Below, in pieces: positions 5,942 to 15,657 of a DNA stretch of 64,000 nt (within the stretch, counting starts at the first letter, position 1; every line of letters starts with the position of its first letter). The notes under the pieces are model-generated. The model ran no database searches, was not told where the DNA came from, and worked only from the letters and a program-made list of their open reading frames with translations. The stretch is from positions 27,523 through 91,522 of the forward strand of contig JAGBIY010000017.1 in assembly GCA_017934745.1 (NCBI GenBank). The letters are read 5' to 3'. A program made the translations under genes and the position numbers. Origin of the DNA: Treponema sp. (GTDB taxonomy: Bacteria; Spirochaetota; Spirochaetia; Treponematales; Treponemataceae).

Positions 5942-8032
5942 TCAGACCTTGAACCTTTCAATCTGTTTTCCGATTTCGTCGATTGAGAGGCCTACAGATT
6001 CCGAGAGATTGTCGAGGATTGCCGATGTGTCGCGGATTCGCTCCGCGCCCTCGTTCATCTTCGACATCTTCTTGAAGAACTCCCCCGTCTCCTCTTTCAG
6101 GCTCGTTATTATCCGCTGGATTCCCTCGCTGCTGCTTGTCATCTCCTCTGACGCGGTTTTCACGAAGATTGTCTTTTCGTTCATCGTCTCAAGCGACTTT
6201 CCTACGTGCTTCGAGCCGTTCGACTGCTCTTCGAGCGCATCCTTTATCCTGTTCACCACGTCGCTCGTCTCTGAAATCTGCGACGACACCACCGCGAACG
6301 ACTCTTTCGACCTCTCCGACGCGAGAACCATTTCCTTTATGGACGCGTCTATCTCCTTGAGCTGCCTGCCTATCGACTTCGACTGTATGGAAGAGGTCTC
6401 GGACAACGCCCGTATCTCGTCCGCGACTACGCTGAATCCCCGTCCTGCGTCCCCGGCGTGGGCGGCTTCGATGGCGGCGTTCATCGCAAGGAGGTTCGTC
6501 TCGCTCGCTATCGTTGAAATCGCGGCGTTCGCCTGTGTCAGAAGCTTGCTCTCCTCCTCGATTTTCTTTATCTTCTCGTTCACGTCGTTCTGCTGCTTCG
6601 TTCCTTCTGCCGCGCTCTCCGTGAGATTCCTGAACGAAATGGCCATGCTGTCCATCGAATCGTTCACTGCGGCAATGTTCCCTATCATCTCCTCGATTTG
6701 GGTCGACGCTTCCGCTATGTTCCTCGCCTGCTCCTCGATGTTCTCCCTCTGCGACTCGATTTTCGCCGTGATTTCCTGAACCGCGTTCGACGTTATCGAC
6801 ACCCCGTTCGCGTGGTTCGTGAAGTCCGCGTTTATCTCATGTATCGTCGAAAGGATTTCTGATATGGATTCGTTCGTGTCGGAAATCTGCGTCTTCAAGT
6901 CGCTTCCGGTGGAACTGAGCACGTTCTTTGAAAGCTTTATGTCGGAGATTATCTGCTGGAGTTTTTCGGAGAAGCTGTTGAAGCCGTTCACCACGTCTCC
7001 GATTTCGTCCTCGGACGCTTTTGGAATGCGTTTCGTCAAATCTGCGTTTCCTGTCGCAATCTCGTTTATCGATTTTTTGACTTTGACCAGCGGCTTGAAC
7101 ATCTTGTTGAGCATCGCGACCGCTCCGATTATTGCCACCGCTATCGAAACCGAAATCGTCAGCAGCATGGCGAACGACATTTTCTGGAGGGCGCCGAAAT
7201 AGTCGGAATAAGGGGCTTCGCATATTACGGCCCAGTCGCAGCTCGAACCTATCGGCTGGTAGGCAACCGCCATTTTCTCGCCGTCGTCCGTGGTGTATGT
7301 TCCCCACGAGGACTCGCCTTTGCAGACGCTCCTGATTATCGTGGCGTAGTCGCTCGTGTCTTCGTCCGAGAGCGTTATCTTTATGTTCGCCTTGTTTTTT
7401 ATCTCGCCGATGTCCGCTGAGCCTACCACCATTCCTGATTTTCTGTTGACGATTTTCGGGTGCGAATTTTTCCCAATCGTTATCGAAGAGCAAATCGCGC
7501 TCATCCTGTCGGCCTTCACGATTGCGTAGACGGCTCCAGACGGCTGGAGGTCCTCGTCGAAAATGGGGCTTGAATAGACCATGGCAAGGGCTCCGCCGAC
7601 TTCCTCAGGATCCGTTATCGATTTTTTACCGAGCATCGTCTGGTCGAACATCACTGTTCCGTCCATGTCGTGCCGCTTTCCGTCTTCGTCGAACGTGTAT
7701 CCGAATGCGTCGAAAGCGGAGACCGACATGTAGTTTTTGTCGATTGCCGTGGTGGACTTGGACATGAACGCGATTTTTTCCTTGATTGGAACATAAGAAT
7801 CCCTCATGTAGTTCAACTGGGCCAGAGTTCCGAGCATTCGGAATTCTTTCTGGTTCATCTCGTCAATCTGGATGGAAATGTTCTTTGCCACCGTCTCCAT
7901 GGTTGTCCTGACCGACGACTCCATCTCGGAGCGGGACATTCCGAACGGAATCAATCCGATGACGGCATTCGACACGACGACGACCGCCAAGGTCGCTGTG
8001 AGAAGTTTCGCTTTTACACTTTTTGTCTTCAA
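5942..8032 (-). CDS. methyl-accepting chemotaxis protein
   Basis: A 696-residue transmembrane chemoreceptor. It starts with TTG (GAGGT five bases upstream). The first membrane helix spans residues about 9-31, followed by a periplasmic dCache-like sensor domain (about 35-280), a second helix (about 283-306), a HAMP domain (KPLVKVKKSINEIATGNADL...) and a long coiled-coil signalling domain. The hairpin tip NAAIEAAHAGDAGRGFSVVA is the highly conserved CheA/CheW contact region. The ligand is unknown. It lies convergent with, and three bases from, the sugar-binding lipoprotein gene. It indicates a motile organism, consistent with a spirochaete. Confidence 0.93.
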   Translation of the reverse strand: MKTKSVKAKLLTATLAVVVVSNAVIGLIPFGMSRSEMESSVRTTMETVAKNISIQIDEMNQKEFRMLGTLAQLNYMRDSYVPIKEKIAFMSKSTTAIDKNYMSVSAFDAFGYTFDEDGKRHDMDGTVMFDQTMLGKKSITDPEEVGGALAMVYSSPIFDEDLQPSGAVYAIVKADRMSAICSSITIGKNSHPKIVNRKSGMVVGSADIGEIKNKANIKITLSDEDTSDYATIIRSVCKGESSWGTYTTDDGEKMAVAYQPIGSSCDWAVICEAPYSDYFGALQKMSFAMLLTISVSIAVAIIGAVAMLNKMFKPLVKVKKSINEIATGNADLTKRIPKASEDEIGDVVNGFNSFSEKLQQIISDIKLSKNVLSSTGSDLKTQISDTNESISEILSTIHEINADFTNHANGVSITSNAVQEITAKIESQRENIEEQARNIAEASTQIEEMIGNIAAVNDSMDSMAISFRNLTESAAEGTKQQNDVNEKIKKIEEESKLLTQANAAISTIASETNLLAMNAAIEAAHAGDAGRGFSVVADEIRALSETSSIQSKSIGRQLKEIDASIKEMVLASERSKESFAVVSSQISETSDVVNRIKDALEEQSNGSKHVGKSLETMNEKTIFVKTASEEMTSSSEGIQRIITSLKEETGEFFKKMSKMNEGAERIRDTSAILDNLSESVGLSIDEIGKQIERFKV

Positions 8033-8102
8033 TTTTTACCTCGCAGGGAAATCCCCTTCTCATTTTACAACTCATTTTGGATTTTCTCTTTGACAATCAT
8101 GG

Positions 8103-8108
8103 TATAAT
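8103..8108 (+). promoter_or_regulatory. TATAAT immediately before pyrC
   Basis: A perfect -10 hexamer ends six bases before the pyrC ATG at 8115, and no ribosome-binding site is present. If used, transcription would begin at or next to the start codon, giving a leaderless mRNA. No strong -35 was found at 17 bases. Confidence 0.35.
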
Positions 8109-8114
8109 TTTGTC

Positions 8115-9488
8115 ATGAAAACGATTATTTACAATGCGCGCTTGGTCGACGCGAAAATCGACTCGCAGGGAATGGTTGTCTGTGACGGCGGAAAGATAGA
8201 GTCCATTTTCCTCGGTGATTTCTCAACCGAGGCGAAGGCGAAAAAGTTCGCAGTAGAAAATTCTTCAACAGCTACTTTCATCGACGCTGGGGGGCTTGCG
8301 CTGCTTCCTGCCTTCATCGACATGCACGCTCATTTCAGGTATCCGGGACAGACCCAGAAAGAGGATTTGGATTCGGGCTTGGCGGCTGCCAGGAACGCGG
8401 GATTCGGCACCCTCGTTTTGATGCCGAACACGAATCCGGTCGTCTCGAACCGTGAAATTGCGCTTTCCGTCATGGAAGAGGCTCGAAAAATCAACGAAAA
8501 GAATGGAGCGAGAACGAGGATTTTCCAGACGGTGAGCATAACGAAGGATTTTGGGGGAATCGACACGTCCGCAATCGACGAACTCGACTCGAAGGCTTTT
8601 CCGGTCATTTCCGAGGACGGCCACGATGTCGGCTCCGCTTCCGTCATGCTCGAAGGAATGGAGAAGGCGGGCAGGAAGGGGATAATCGTCGCCTGCCACT
8701 GCGAGGACGTGGAGCTTGCCAAGTCCGCTCGTCCGTTTAGGCAGGCCGCTCTCAAGCTCATGAAGGAGAACGGCATTCCGGCGGGAATCTTCAACGTTGA
8801 GCTTCCGAACGTTCCCGAAAGCGTGAACGCGGAAATCGACAGGAATCTGACACGCGCAAACGAGATTCTCGCGCTCGCCGAGGATGCCGCCACCGAGCGG
8901 AATCTTGAGATTGCCGCCCTCGCGAAATGCCACGTCCACATCTGCCACTGCTCCACGAAAATCAGCATGGATGCCGTGAGGAACGCAAAAGCCCGCGGAA
9001 TCGACTGCTCTGTGGAAGTCACGCCGCACCATCTGGGGTTGACGGGCACGGCTCTTCCGAACATCCGTGCGCTCGTGAATCCGCCGCTCAGAAGCGAGAG
9101 CGACAGACGGGCGTTGATTGAGGCTCTGCGCGACGGAACCGCCGACTGCATCGGAACCGACCACGCGCCGCACACGATGGAAGACAAGGCGGCAGGCTCT
9201 CCAGGATTCACGGGACTTGAGACAGCGTTCGCGGTCGTGAACACGGTTCTCTGCAAAGAGGAAGGATTTTCACTCAGCCGCCTTTCCGAGCTGATGAGCG
9301 CGAACCCGGCAAAGCTCCTGAAAATCGACACCGGCCGCTTGGAAGTCGGAAAGATGGCGGAGTTCGCGCTTGTGGACCCGGACGAAGAATGGACTGTTTC
9401 TGCCGCGGATTTCAAGTCGAAGGGGAAATCGACTCCGCTTGAGGGAAAGAAACTCGTGGGAAAAGTCCACGGGACGATTTTCGCATGA
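8115..9488 (+). CDS. pyrC: dihydroorotase
   Basis: A 457-residue amidohydrolase that cyclises carbamoyl aspartate to dihydroorotate in pyrimidine synthesis. It shows the zinc motif DMHAHFRYPGQ near residue 70, the ring-recognition segment 'LVLMPNTNPV', metal-binding histidines in CHCED and 'VHICHCS', 'EVTPHHLGLT', and the catalytic aspartate in GTDHAPHT followed by 'GFTGLETA'. The length and motifs fit the class I enzyme. It lacks a ribosome-binding site and may be leaderless. era follows 25 bases later. carA, another pyrimidine gene, lies at 57444. Confidence 0.93.
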   Translation: MKTIIYNARLVDAKIDSQGMVVCDGGKIESIFLGDFSTEAKAKKFAVENSSTATFIDAGGLALLPAFIDMHAHFRYPGQTQKEDLDSGLAAARNAGFGTLVLMPNTNPVVSNREIALSVMEEARKINEKNGARTRIFQTVSITKDFGGIDTSAIDELDSKAFPVISEDGHDVGSASVMLEGMEKAGRKGIIVACHCEDVELAKSARPFRQAALKLMKENGIPAGIFNVELPNVPESVNAEIDRNLTRANEILALAEDAATERNLEIAALAKCHVHICHCSTKISMDAVRNAKARGIDCSVEVTPHHLGLTGTALPNIRALVNPPLRSESDRRALIEALRDGTADCIGTDHAPHTMEDKAAGSPGFTGLETAFAVVNTVLCKEEGFSLSRLSELMSANPAKLLKIDTGRLEVGKMAEFALVDPDEEWTVSAADFKSKGKSTPLEGKKLVGKVHGTIFA

Positions 9489-9513
9489 TTGAATTATTGA
9501 CAAGGAATATTTA

Positions 9514-10488
9514 ATGGAAGAATTGAAAGAAGAAGAGAAAGGAAAATTGGAAAATTCAATTGCCGAAGGAATGGATTCAAGCGGTGAAGAGCAGCCGCCT
9601 GTGGGCGACAAGACCGCCCTCGTCACGATTATCGGGCGGCCGTCGGCTGGAAAGTCCACGTTCTTGAACACTGCTTCGGGCGAGCCTGTCTCCATCGTCT
9701 CCGCGATTCCTCAGACGACCCGAAACGCAATACGTGGCATCGTGAACACGTCCCTCGGGCAGCTCGTCTTCGTGGACACCCCAGGCTACCACGACTCGGA
9801 AAAGAAGATGAACCTCCGCATGAGGAACATCGTGGCCGACCAGCTTGAGAATTCGGACTTGATTCTCTACATAATCGACTCCACAAGAACCTGCGCGGAG
9901 GAGGAGCGGCTCATAACCGCCCTGCTCGAAAAGCACCAGAAGAAAATCGTCGTCGCCATAAACAAAATCGACGAGAAGAATTCGATGAAGGAGAGCGCGA
10001 GGAAATTCGTTTCATCCCATCTTTCTGAAATCCCCAAAGAGAAAATCCTCGAAATATCGGCGAAGAACGACGAGGGCATAAACGATGTCTTGAAAGCCCT
10101 CTACGATTTGGCTCCTGTGGCTCCGCATTTGTATTCGGAAGAATTCTACACCGACCAGGAAGTTGATTTCAGAATCGCCGAAGTCATCAGGGAACAGGCG
10201 ATAAACCGCCTTGACAAGGAGATTCCGCACTGCGTCTACGTCAAAATCGCCGACATGGAGATGCGCACCCCCACGAAAATGTGGTGCCGCGCCTTTTTGT
10301 GCGTTGAGACCGAGAGCCAAAAAGGCATCGTAATCGGCAAGGGCGCGTCGATGATAAAGACAATCCGCGTGGAAAGCATCAAGGCGCTCAGGAAGATTTT
10401 CGACTACAAAATCGACCTCGATTTGCAGGTGAAAGTCGAGAAGGGCTGGCGGCAGAAGGACGGAGTTTTGGACAGGATATTGCGCTAG
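9514..10488 (+). CDS. era: GTPase Era
   Basis: A 324-residue GTPase that binds 16S rRNA and assists 30S maturation. Nucleotide-binding motifs are G1 GRPSAGKST near residue 40, G3 DTPGYH near 87 and G4 NKID near 149. A C-terminal KH domain (about 225-310) includes 'GIVIGKGASMIKTI', the RNA-binding GxxG loop. An acidic N-terminal extension of about 30 residues (rich in Glu and Lys) precedes the G domain, slightly longer than the E. coli protein. It lies 25 bases after pyrC, probably in the same transcript, and ends at a strong inverted repeat. Confidence 0.95.
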   Translation: MEELKEEEKGKLENSIAEGMDSSGEEQPPVGDKTALVTIIGRPSAGKSTFLNTASGEPVSIVSAIPQTTRNAIRGIVNTSLGQLVFVDTPGYHDSEKKMNLRMRNIVADQLENSDLILYIIDSTRTCAEEERLITALLEKHQKKIVVAINKIDEKNSMKESARKFVSSHLSEIPKEKILEISAKNDEGINDVLKALYDLAPVAPHLYSEEFYTDQEVDFRIAEVIREQAINRLDKEIPHCVYVKIADMEMRTPTKMWCRAFLCVETESQKGIVIGKGASMIKTIRVESIKALRKIFDYKIDLDLQVKVEKGWRQKDGVLDRILR

Positions 10489-10493
10489 ATAAA

Positions 10494-10534
10494 AAACGGC
10501 CTGCGGTTTGCAGAAAATGCGCCGCAGGCCGTTT
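10494..10534. terminator. bidirectional rho-independent terminator between era and rpiA
   Basis: A 13-bp perfect stem AAACGGCCTGCGG/CCGCAGGCCGTTT with a 15-base loop, between the converging era and rpiA genes. The minus strand continues into six T residues, the plus strand into TTTGTTG. Confidence 0.85.
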
Positions 10535-10550
10535 GTTGCGTTTGCTTTTT

Positions 10551-11264
10551 CTATCTGATTTCGACTTTTCCGTCGGAGTGCGCGATGAACGCGGTCGGGC
10601 GGAGCTTGGTGAAGAAGCCCACTTCAACCACTCCGGCGATTTTCGCTATCTCGTCTTCCATTTTCTTCGGGTTCACGGGATTTTCCCATGTGCAGTCGAT
10701 AATCTGGTTGCCGTTGTCCGTGATGACAGGTCCGCACTTACGCACGCCCTCGCGGAGGACGCATTTCGCGCCGAGTTTCGCCAACGCCTTTTCAATCGGC
10801 AAGCGGGCGTTTCCGACGATTTCCACCGGGAGCGGGAATTTCGTGCCTTCCGTCTCCACCGACTTGGACTCGTCGGCGACGATTGCGTAGGCTTTAGAGT
10901 TGTACGCCACGATTTTTTCAAGGAGCAGGGCGGCTCCGCCTCCTTTTATGAGGTTGTTGTCGCCGTCGATTTCATCGGCTCCGTCAATCGTCAAGTCGAG
11001 TTCCCCGCCAATCGCCCTGTCGTTGAGCGTGTAGACCGGAATCCCCAGGTCCTTGCAGCAGTTCTCCGTCTGGAAGCTCGTGACGACCGCCTTGATGTCC
11101 TTGAGCGTTCCGTCCTGGATTCTCTCGGAAAGCCTTTTCACGGCCGGGAGAGCCGTGCTTCCCGTTCCGAGTCCGATTTTCATGCCGGAGAAGATTTTTC
11201 CCTGCTCGATTAAGGTGTCGATTGCGGTCGTGGCCGCAAGGACTTTCTGTTCGTCTTTTGTCAT
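10551..11264 (-). CDS. rpiA: ribose-5-phosphate isomerase A
   Basis: A 237-residue enzyme interconverting ribose-5-phosphate and ribulose-5-phosphate in the pentose phosphate pathway. The N-terminal phosphate loop GLGTGSTA, the catalytic DGADEID and KGGGAALL segments, and the terminal 'EVGFF..LRPTAFIA' strand match RpiA. I chose the ATG at 11264, preceded by GGGGA nine bases away. An upstream in-frame TTG would add 16 residues with no family match. It ends at the shared terminator with era and lies 60 bases downstream of aroDE on the same strand. Confidence 0.93.
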   Translation of the reverse strand: MTKDEQKVLAATTAIDTLIEQGKIFSGMKIGLGTGSTALPAVKRLSERIQDGTLKDIKAVVTSFQTENCCKDLGIPVYTLNDRAIGGELDLTIDGADEIDGDNNLIKGGGAALLLEKIVAYNSKAYAIVADESKSVETEGTKFPLPVEIVGNARLPIEKALAKLGAKCVLREGVRKCGPVITDNGNQIIDCTWENPVNPKKMEDEIAKIAGVVEVGFFTKLRPTAFIAHSDGKVEIR

Positions 11265-11324
11265 TTTCTCATGTCCCCATAAAATTCGCTTGCCGTCAAA
11301 ACTGAAAAACAACTCCGCCGGTTT

Positions 11325-12827
11325 TCAACTTCTTCCGTAGATGTCCTTGAACAGCCTGAACTGTTCCTCTCCCTGGTACTGGAGCATCTTCAATCCGTTC
11401 GTGACCTTGCAGCCGGCTTCCTTCGCCCTCTTCATGATTGGCGTGACGTTCGGCTCGTACACGATGTCGAAGAGCATCTCCCTGCCTGTGAAGTCGTAGA
11501 ACCAGAGCGGGTCGTTGTTCTCGTTCGGCTCTTCCGTTGAATTCATGCCCTTTGAAGTTGTCTGCACGATGATGTCCGAGTGCGACTGGATTTGCGGAAT
11601 GCAGTCGGCTCCAAGACCAGCGAAATCACATCCGTAGATTTGCGCGAGCTTTCTTGCCTTGAGCTTCGTCCTGTTGCAGATGAGGACTTCCGCTCCGAGT
11701 TTCTTGAGCGCGTAGATGATTGCCTTCGCCGCTCCTCCCGCTCCGATTACGGAAACTTTCTTTCCTTTGAGCGTCGGTTTTCCCACGAATTCGACCAATG
11801 CCTTTGAGAAGCCCGTGAAGTCCGTGTTGTAGCCCCTCCAGAATCCGCCTTCGTTGATTACGGTGTTGCACGCTCCAATCTCCTTCGCTGTTCCGTCAAT
11901 CTCGTCCAAAAGCGGCATGATTTCTTCCTTGTGCGGAACCGTCACGCTGTAGCCCTTGAAGTCCATTTCGCAGGCGAAATCGAACGCTTCCTTCGCCGTC
12001 TCAGCCTTGAACGGGATGTAGACCGCGTTGAGTCCCTCTTCCTTGAATTTTCCGTTGTGGAGGGCGGGGGAGCCTGTCGCCTTGAGCGGGAATCCCGTTA
12101 TTCCGTAGAGTTTCGTCTCTTCGTTTATCGATTTGAAGCGGTACATCTCGGAGAGCGTTTTCGGGTCGGTGTGGCCTATCTCCAGAAGATTCTCCGAAAG
12201 CTCTGCAGGGGATGTGAAGGACAGGTACGAATGGAACCTTTGCGATACGACCCTTGTCGGAAATCCGAACGTGCCCATCGCGCAGATTATCTGTTCGGTC
12301 TTCGCCAGCTGCTCCGACGTCTCTTTCGCGAGTGTCGTGATGTCGGAAAGTCCGTGCGGCATGAACGCTATCTTCGGAATCTCGTAGCCTGTCGTCCGCA
12401 TCTTGTCCAGTCGCTCGACTATGTTCGTCACCGGATTCTTCATGTCGTGGAAAGAGCGGATAATCCTTGTCCCGAATGCGAGGGCCGCGTCCTGGAGGCT
12501 CGGCACGTAGAAGTCGTCCTCGAAATCCACATAGGCGAAATTCTTTGTCGTGTCCTGTTTGGCGAACGCCAACGCGCGCGCGAAAAGCTGCGCCCGGCTC
12601 GCCTCTCCTTCCTCGAACTTTCCTCCGTCGGCCACACGGCGTATCGTGAGTATCGCTGGAAGCCCGACTTTCGAGGGGAATTCGCGCACGTTCAAACGTT
12701 CGTCCTCGTCCAGCCAATCCACGCGCAATTCAACGAGGTCTATGTAGGGTCTGTATTTGTCGGCAATCTCAAGGTCTTCCTCAAGAGTCGTTCCTGTCAA
12801 GCATAAGCAAATCAAAGGCTGTGCCAT
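11325..12827 (-). CDS. aroDE: bifunctional 3-dehydroquinate dehydratase (type I) / shikimate dehydrogenase
   Basis: A 500-residue fusion catalysing two consecutive shikimate-pathway steps. Residues about 1-220 are a type I dehydroquinase: LVELRVDWL, the catalytic His in RSFHDMKN and the Schiff-base Lys in EIPKIAFMPHG. Residues about 235-500 are AroE: GITGFPLKATGSPALHN, the Lys in SVTVPHKEEIM, the shikimate-binding GACNTVIN and NTDFTGF, the NADP loop VIGAGGAAKAI, and NRT in 'LICNRTKLKA'. Such fusions are best known from plants and from Chlamydiae and some other bacteria. A 180-base divergent region separates it from the ABC transporter genes. Confidence 0.92.
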   Translation of the reverse strand: MAQPLICLCLTGTTLEEDLEIADKYRPYIDLVELRVDWLDEDERLNVREFPSKVGLPAILTIRRVADGGKFEEGEASRAQLFARALAFAKQDTTKNFAYVDFEDDFYVPSLQDAALAFGTRIIRSFHDMKNPVTNIVERLDKMRTTGYEIPKIAFMPHGLSDITTLAKETSEQLAKTEQIICAMGTFGFPTRVVSQRFHSYLSFTSPAELSENLLEIGHTDPKTLSEMYRFKSINEETKLYGITGFPLKATGSPALHNGKFKEEGLNAVYIPFKAETAKEAFDFACEMDFKGYSVTVPHKEEIMPLLDEIDGTAKEIGACNTVINEGGFWRGYNTDFTGFSKALVEFVGKPTLKGKKVSVIGAGGAAKAIIYALKKLGAEVLICNRTKLKARKLAQIYGCDFAGLGADCIPQIQSHSDIIVQTTSKGMNSTEEPNENNDPLWFYDFTGREMLFDIVYEPNVTPIMKRAKEAGCKVTNGLKMLQYQGEEQFRLFKDIYGRS

Positions 12828-13007
12828 TTTCGTCTCCTCTTTTCAGCTCTGTCGGACGCATTTCTATCCGCACGAAAACAATATCATAAAAGCGGACATC
12901 GAAAAACGTCAAATCTGGTATCACGTAAATTGGATAAAAATGAATATATGACTAATACCAGGTGAAGGCTAAAGTTCTCGGATAGATTAAAAAAAGAGGT
13001 TCGGATT

Positions 13008-14030
13008 ATGAAAAAGATTCTCAAATCAATTTTTGCAGTTGCGGCTGCCCTTTCTTTTTTCGGATGCAACGAGAAGAAGGAGAGCGGCGACAAAAAGGAA
13101 GCTTTCAGCGAAGTAAAAATCTATTCGATAATACACGAGGAGGAAACGCAGGCCTTGTGCGAGCTTTTCACGAAGAAGACCGGCATTCCCGCGACGTTCC
13201 TGAGGGCTTCCACGGGCGAGCTTGTGAACCGCGTCATCTCCGAGAAGGACAATCCGCAGGCCGACATTTTGCTCGGCGGCGCGACGAACTACCACATACA
13301 GGCCTCGGAGAAGGGCGCGCTCGAAGCCTACAAGTCCCCGCTCGCAGAAAACGTTCCCGCATTCGCGAAATCGAAGGACGACACATACACCGGCTTCTGC
13401 GTGCTCTCCCTCGGAATCGGCGTGAACAAGAAAAGGTTCGCCGAGAAATTCCCCGGCGTGGATTATCCGAAGACTTGGGAGGATTTGCTGAACCCCGCTT
13501 TCAAGGGCGAAATCGTCCTGACAAATCCTGTCGCGTCCTCTACGGCGTATCTCTTCGTGCAGGACCAGCTGCAGCGTCTCGGAAAGGAGAAGGGCTGGGA
13601 GTATCTGAAGACGCTCGCCCCATTGGTCGGCCAGTTCCCCGATTCCGGCTCGGCTCCGGCGAAGCTGATTGGAACGGGCGAGTACGCTCTGGGAGTCTCC
13701 TACATCCACGCGCTCGCCAAGTACAAGGCGGACGGATTCGATGTTTTGGCGATAGCCCCTCCAGAATCCGTGGGCGATGTGGACTGCATCTCAATAATGA
13801 AGAACACGAAGAATCTGGAAGCCGCAAAGAAATTCGTGGACTTCATGCTCTCGAAGGAGGCTCAGGAGTTGATGAGCTCAATTGACTTCACACTCCCGGT
13901 GAATCCAGACGCTGTTGGTGCTGAGGGTTCAGTTCCGCTCTCTCAAATCGACTTGATAAAATACGATTCAGCCTTGGCCGCTAAAGAGAAGGACGAGGTT
14001 CTCGAAAAGTGGACAAAAGAAGTAAAATAG
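13008..14030 (+). CDS. iron(III)-type ABC transporter substrate-binding lipoprotein
   Basis: A 340-residue binding protein with a lipoprotein signal (ILKSIFAVAAALSFFGC, lipidation Cys near residue 22). The mature part, 'VKIYSIIHEEETQALCELFTKKTGI', 'DILLGGATNYHIQASEKGAL' and 'TWEDLLNPAFKGEIVLTNP', is the FbpA/AfuA group of type II binding proteins. These serve ferric iron, but relatives bind phosphonates, thiamine or sugar phosphates, so the ligand is not certain. It is the first gene of a three-gene importer with a permease and ATPase immediately downstream (14053-16682). The envelope location fits a spirochaete lipoprotein. Confidence 0.87.
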   Translation: MKKILKSIFAVAAALSFFGCNEKKESGDKKEAFSEVKIYSIIHEEETQALCELFTKKTGIPATFLRASTGELVNRVISEKDNPQADILLGGATNYHIQASEKGALEAYKSPLAENVPAFAKSKDDTYTGFCVLSLGIGVNKKRFAEKFPGVDYPKTWEDLLNPAFKGEIVLTNPVASSTAYLFVQDQLQRLGKEKGWEYLKTLAPLVGQFPDSGSAPAKLIGTGEYALGVSYIHALAKYKADGFDVLAIAPPESVGDVDCISIMKNTKNLEAAKKFVDFMLSKEAQELMSSIDFTLPVNPDAVGAEGSVPLSQIDLIKYDSALAAKEKDEVLEKWTKEVK

Positions 14031-14052
14031 CGGAAAAATTCTGTTTTTGAAA

Positions 14053-15657
14053 ATGAAATCGAAGTCGCTGTCGTTTTTTTGGATAGTCACCATTCTCTAC
14101 ATCTCGGTCTGCATCGTCTTCCCTCTGGTCTGCGTTGCGCTCTCCGTCACGCCCTCTGATTTGAGGAAGGTGTTCTCGACCGACGTGTGGCTTACGGCAA
14201 TGCGGAACACCGTCCTCGAATGCGTCTGTTCGTCCACGCTCTCGGTTCTCGTCGGCTACATTTTCGCCTATGCGGTGGTGAAGGGCGACATTCCGTTTTC
14301 AAAAATTTTCCGGGCGGTTCCCATAATCCACTTGGTCACGCCGCCTTTTGTCGGGGGGCTTTCGTTCATTCTGCTCGTGGGCAGGCAGGGCTTCATCACG
14401 AAGACGCTTCTGGGGCTTGACGTTTCGCTCTACGGCTTCTGGGGGCTTTTGATTTCGCAGGTGCTCTGCTTCTTTCCAATCGCCTACATGATTTGCGCCG
14501 AGACGCTTCGGGGCATGAACCCGAACTACGAGCAGGCCGCCTTGGGCATGGGGGCTTCCCGGCTCAGGATTTTCCTCACCATAACGCTTCCGCTCTCGCT
14601 TCCGGGCATTCTTTCTGCCCTGCTCTTCATCGCGGTCTCGGTCCTTTCCGACTTCGGAAACCCGATGATTGTGGCAGGCCGCTTCCGTGTCCTCGCCGTG
14701 GAAATCTACACGCAGCTCACGGGGTGGATGAATGCCGGAATTTCTGCGTCGATAGGGCTTGTGCTTGTCGTTCCGAGCGTCCTCCTTTTTCTCGCCCAGA
14801 ACAATCTCGTGAAGAAGAACGCCAAGAAAACCGCCACAATCGGAGGAAAAAGCCAGTTTCTGCCGTCGAAGAAATCGTCGCTGCCAACTCGGATTTTTCT
14901 GACGGCCTTCTGCATTGCCGTTTCCCTTGCCGTCCTGCTTCAGTTCGTCGCCATCATCTTCGGCGCGTTCCAGAAACTTTGGGGAATCGACACCAGTTTC
15001 ACGCTCAAGCACATCCAGTCTGTCTTGAATTATTCCACCGAACTCAAAAATTCCGTGTTCTTCGCTTTTTTGGGCGCGTTGATTTCCACGTTCTTCGCCT
15101 GCGTGTCGGCCTTCATCGTCTCAAGGACGGATTTGAAGTTGAAAAGGTGCATCGACATTTTCGCGCAGATTCCGGCGGCTGTTCCCGGCTCTCTTTTTGG
15201 ACTCGCGTTTTCGCTCGCCGCAAATTCTGTCGGCTTCAAGAATTCCGCCGCGCTGATTGTAATCGCGATTTCTGTGGGCTTCCTTCCTTTTTCGTACAGG
15301 ATAATGACTTCGGTGCTTTCACAGATAAAGACGACGCTTGACGATGGGGCGACTTCGCTTGGGGCTGGAAAAATCCGGGGGCTTTTCACGGTTCTCCTTC
15401 CCATTTCATCCGGCGGAATCTTCTCTTCGTTCCTTTATGATTTTGTGCGCGGAGTCGGTACTATGAGCGCGGTCATCTTCCTTGTCTCTTTCAAAACTCC
15501 TCTGACTTCCATAAAAATATTGAATCTCGCGGAGGAGGGCTTTTGGGGCAAGGCCGCTTCGCTCGCGCTCTTCCTCACGGTAATCACTTTTTCCGTGATT
15601 GGCGGGGGAAAACTTTTGGCGAAACTTGCATCCAGCATGAGGAGAAGAGAAAAATGA
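14053..15657 (+). CDS. ABC transporter permease, two fused transmembrane halves (FbpB-like)
   Basis: A 534-residue inner-membrane protein with roughly twelve hydrophobic segments arranged as two similar BPD_transp_1 halves. Each half carries an EAA-type loop: 'EQAALGMGASRLRIFLTITLPLSLPGIL' in shortened form around residue 170, and 'DDGATSLGAGKIRGLFTVLLPIS' near 435. Such fused permeases are typical of the FbpB/AfuB iron family. I chose the ATG at 14053; a TTG six bases earlier is also possible and neither has a clear ribosome-binding site. Its stop overlaps the ATPase start by four bases (ATGA), a sign of translational coupling. Confidence 0.9.
   Translation: MKSKSLSFFWIVTILYISVCIVFPLVCVALSVTPSDLRKVFSTDVWLTAMRNTVLECVCSSTLSVLVGYIFAYAVVKGDIPFSKIFRAVPIIHLVTPPFVGGLSFILLVGRQGFITKTLLGLDVSLYGFWGLLISQVLCFFPIAYMICAETLRGMNPNYEQAALGMGASRLRIFLTITLPLSLPGILSALLFIAVSVLSDFGNPMIVAGRFRVLAVEIYTQLTGWMNAGISASIGLVLVVPSVLLFLAQNNLVKKNAKKTATIGGKSQFLPSKKSSLPTRIFLTAFCIAVSLAVLLQFVAIIFGAFQKLWGIDTSFTLKHIQSVLNYSTELKNSVFFAFLGALISTFFACVSAFIVSRTDLKLKRCIDIFAQIPAAVPGSLFGLAFSLAANSVGFKNSAALIVIAISVGFLPFSYRIMTSVLSQIKTTLDDGATSLGAGKIRGLFTVLLPISSGGIFSSFLYDFVRGVGTMSAVIFLVSFKTPLTSIKILNLAEEGFWGKAASLALFLTVITFSVIGGGKLLAKLASSMRRREK

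Noticed and set aside
5850-6779. 309-codon plus-strand frame opposite the chemoreceptor
   Set aside because: Ser/Phe/Ile-rich reverse reading of the MCP helical domain, no motif, and starts inside the preceding gene.
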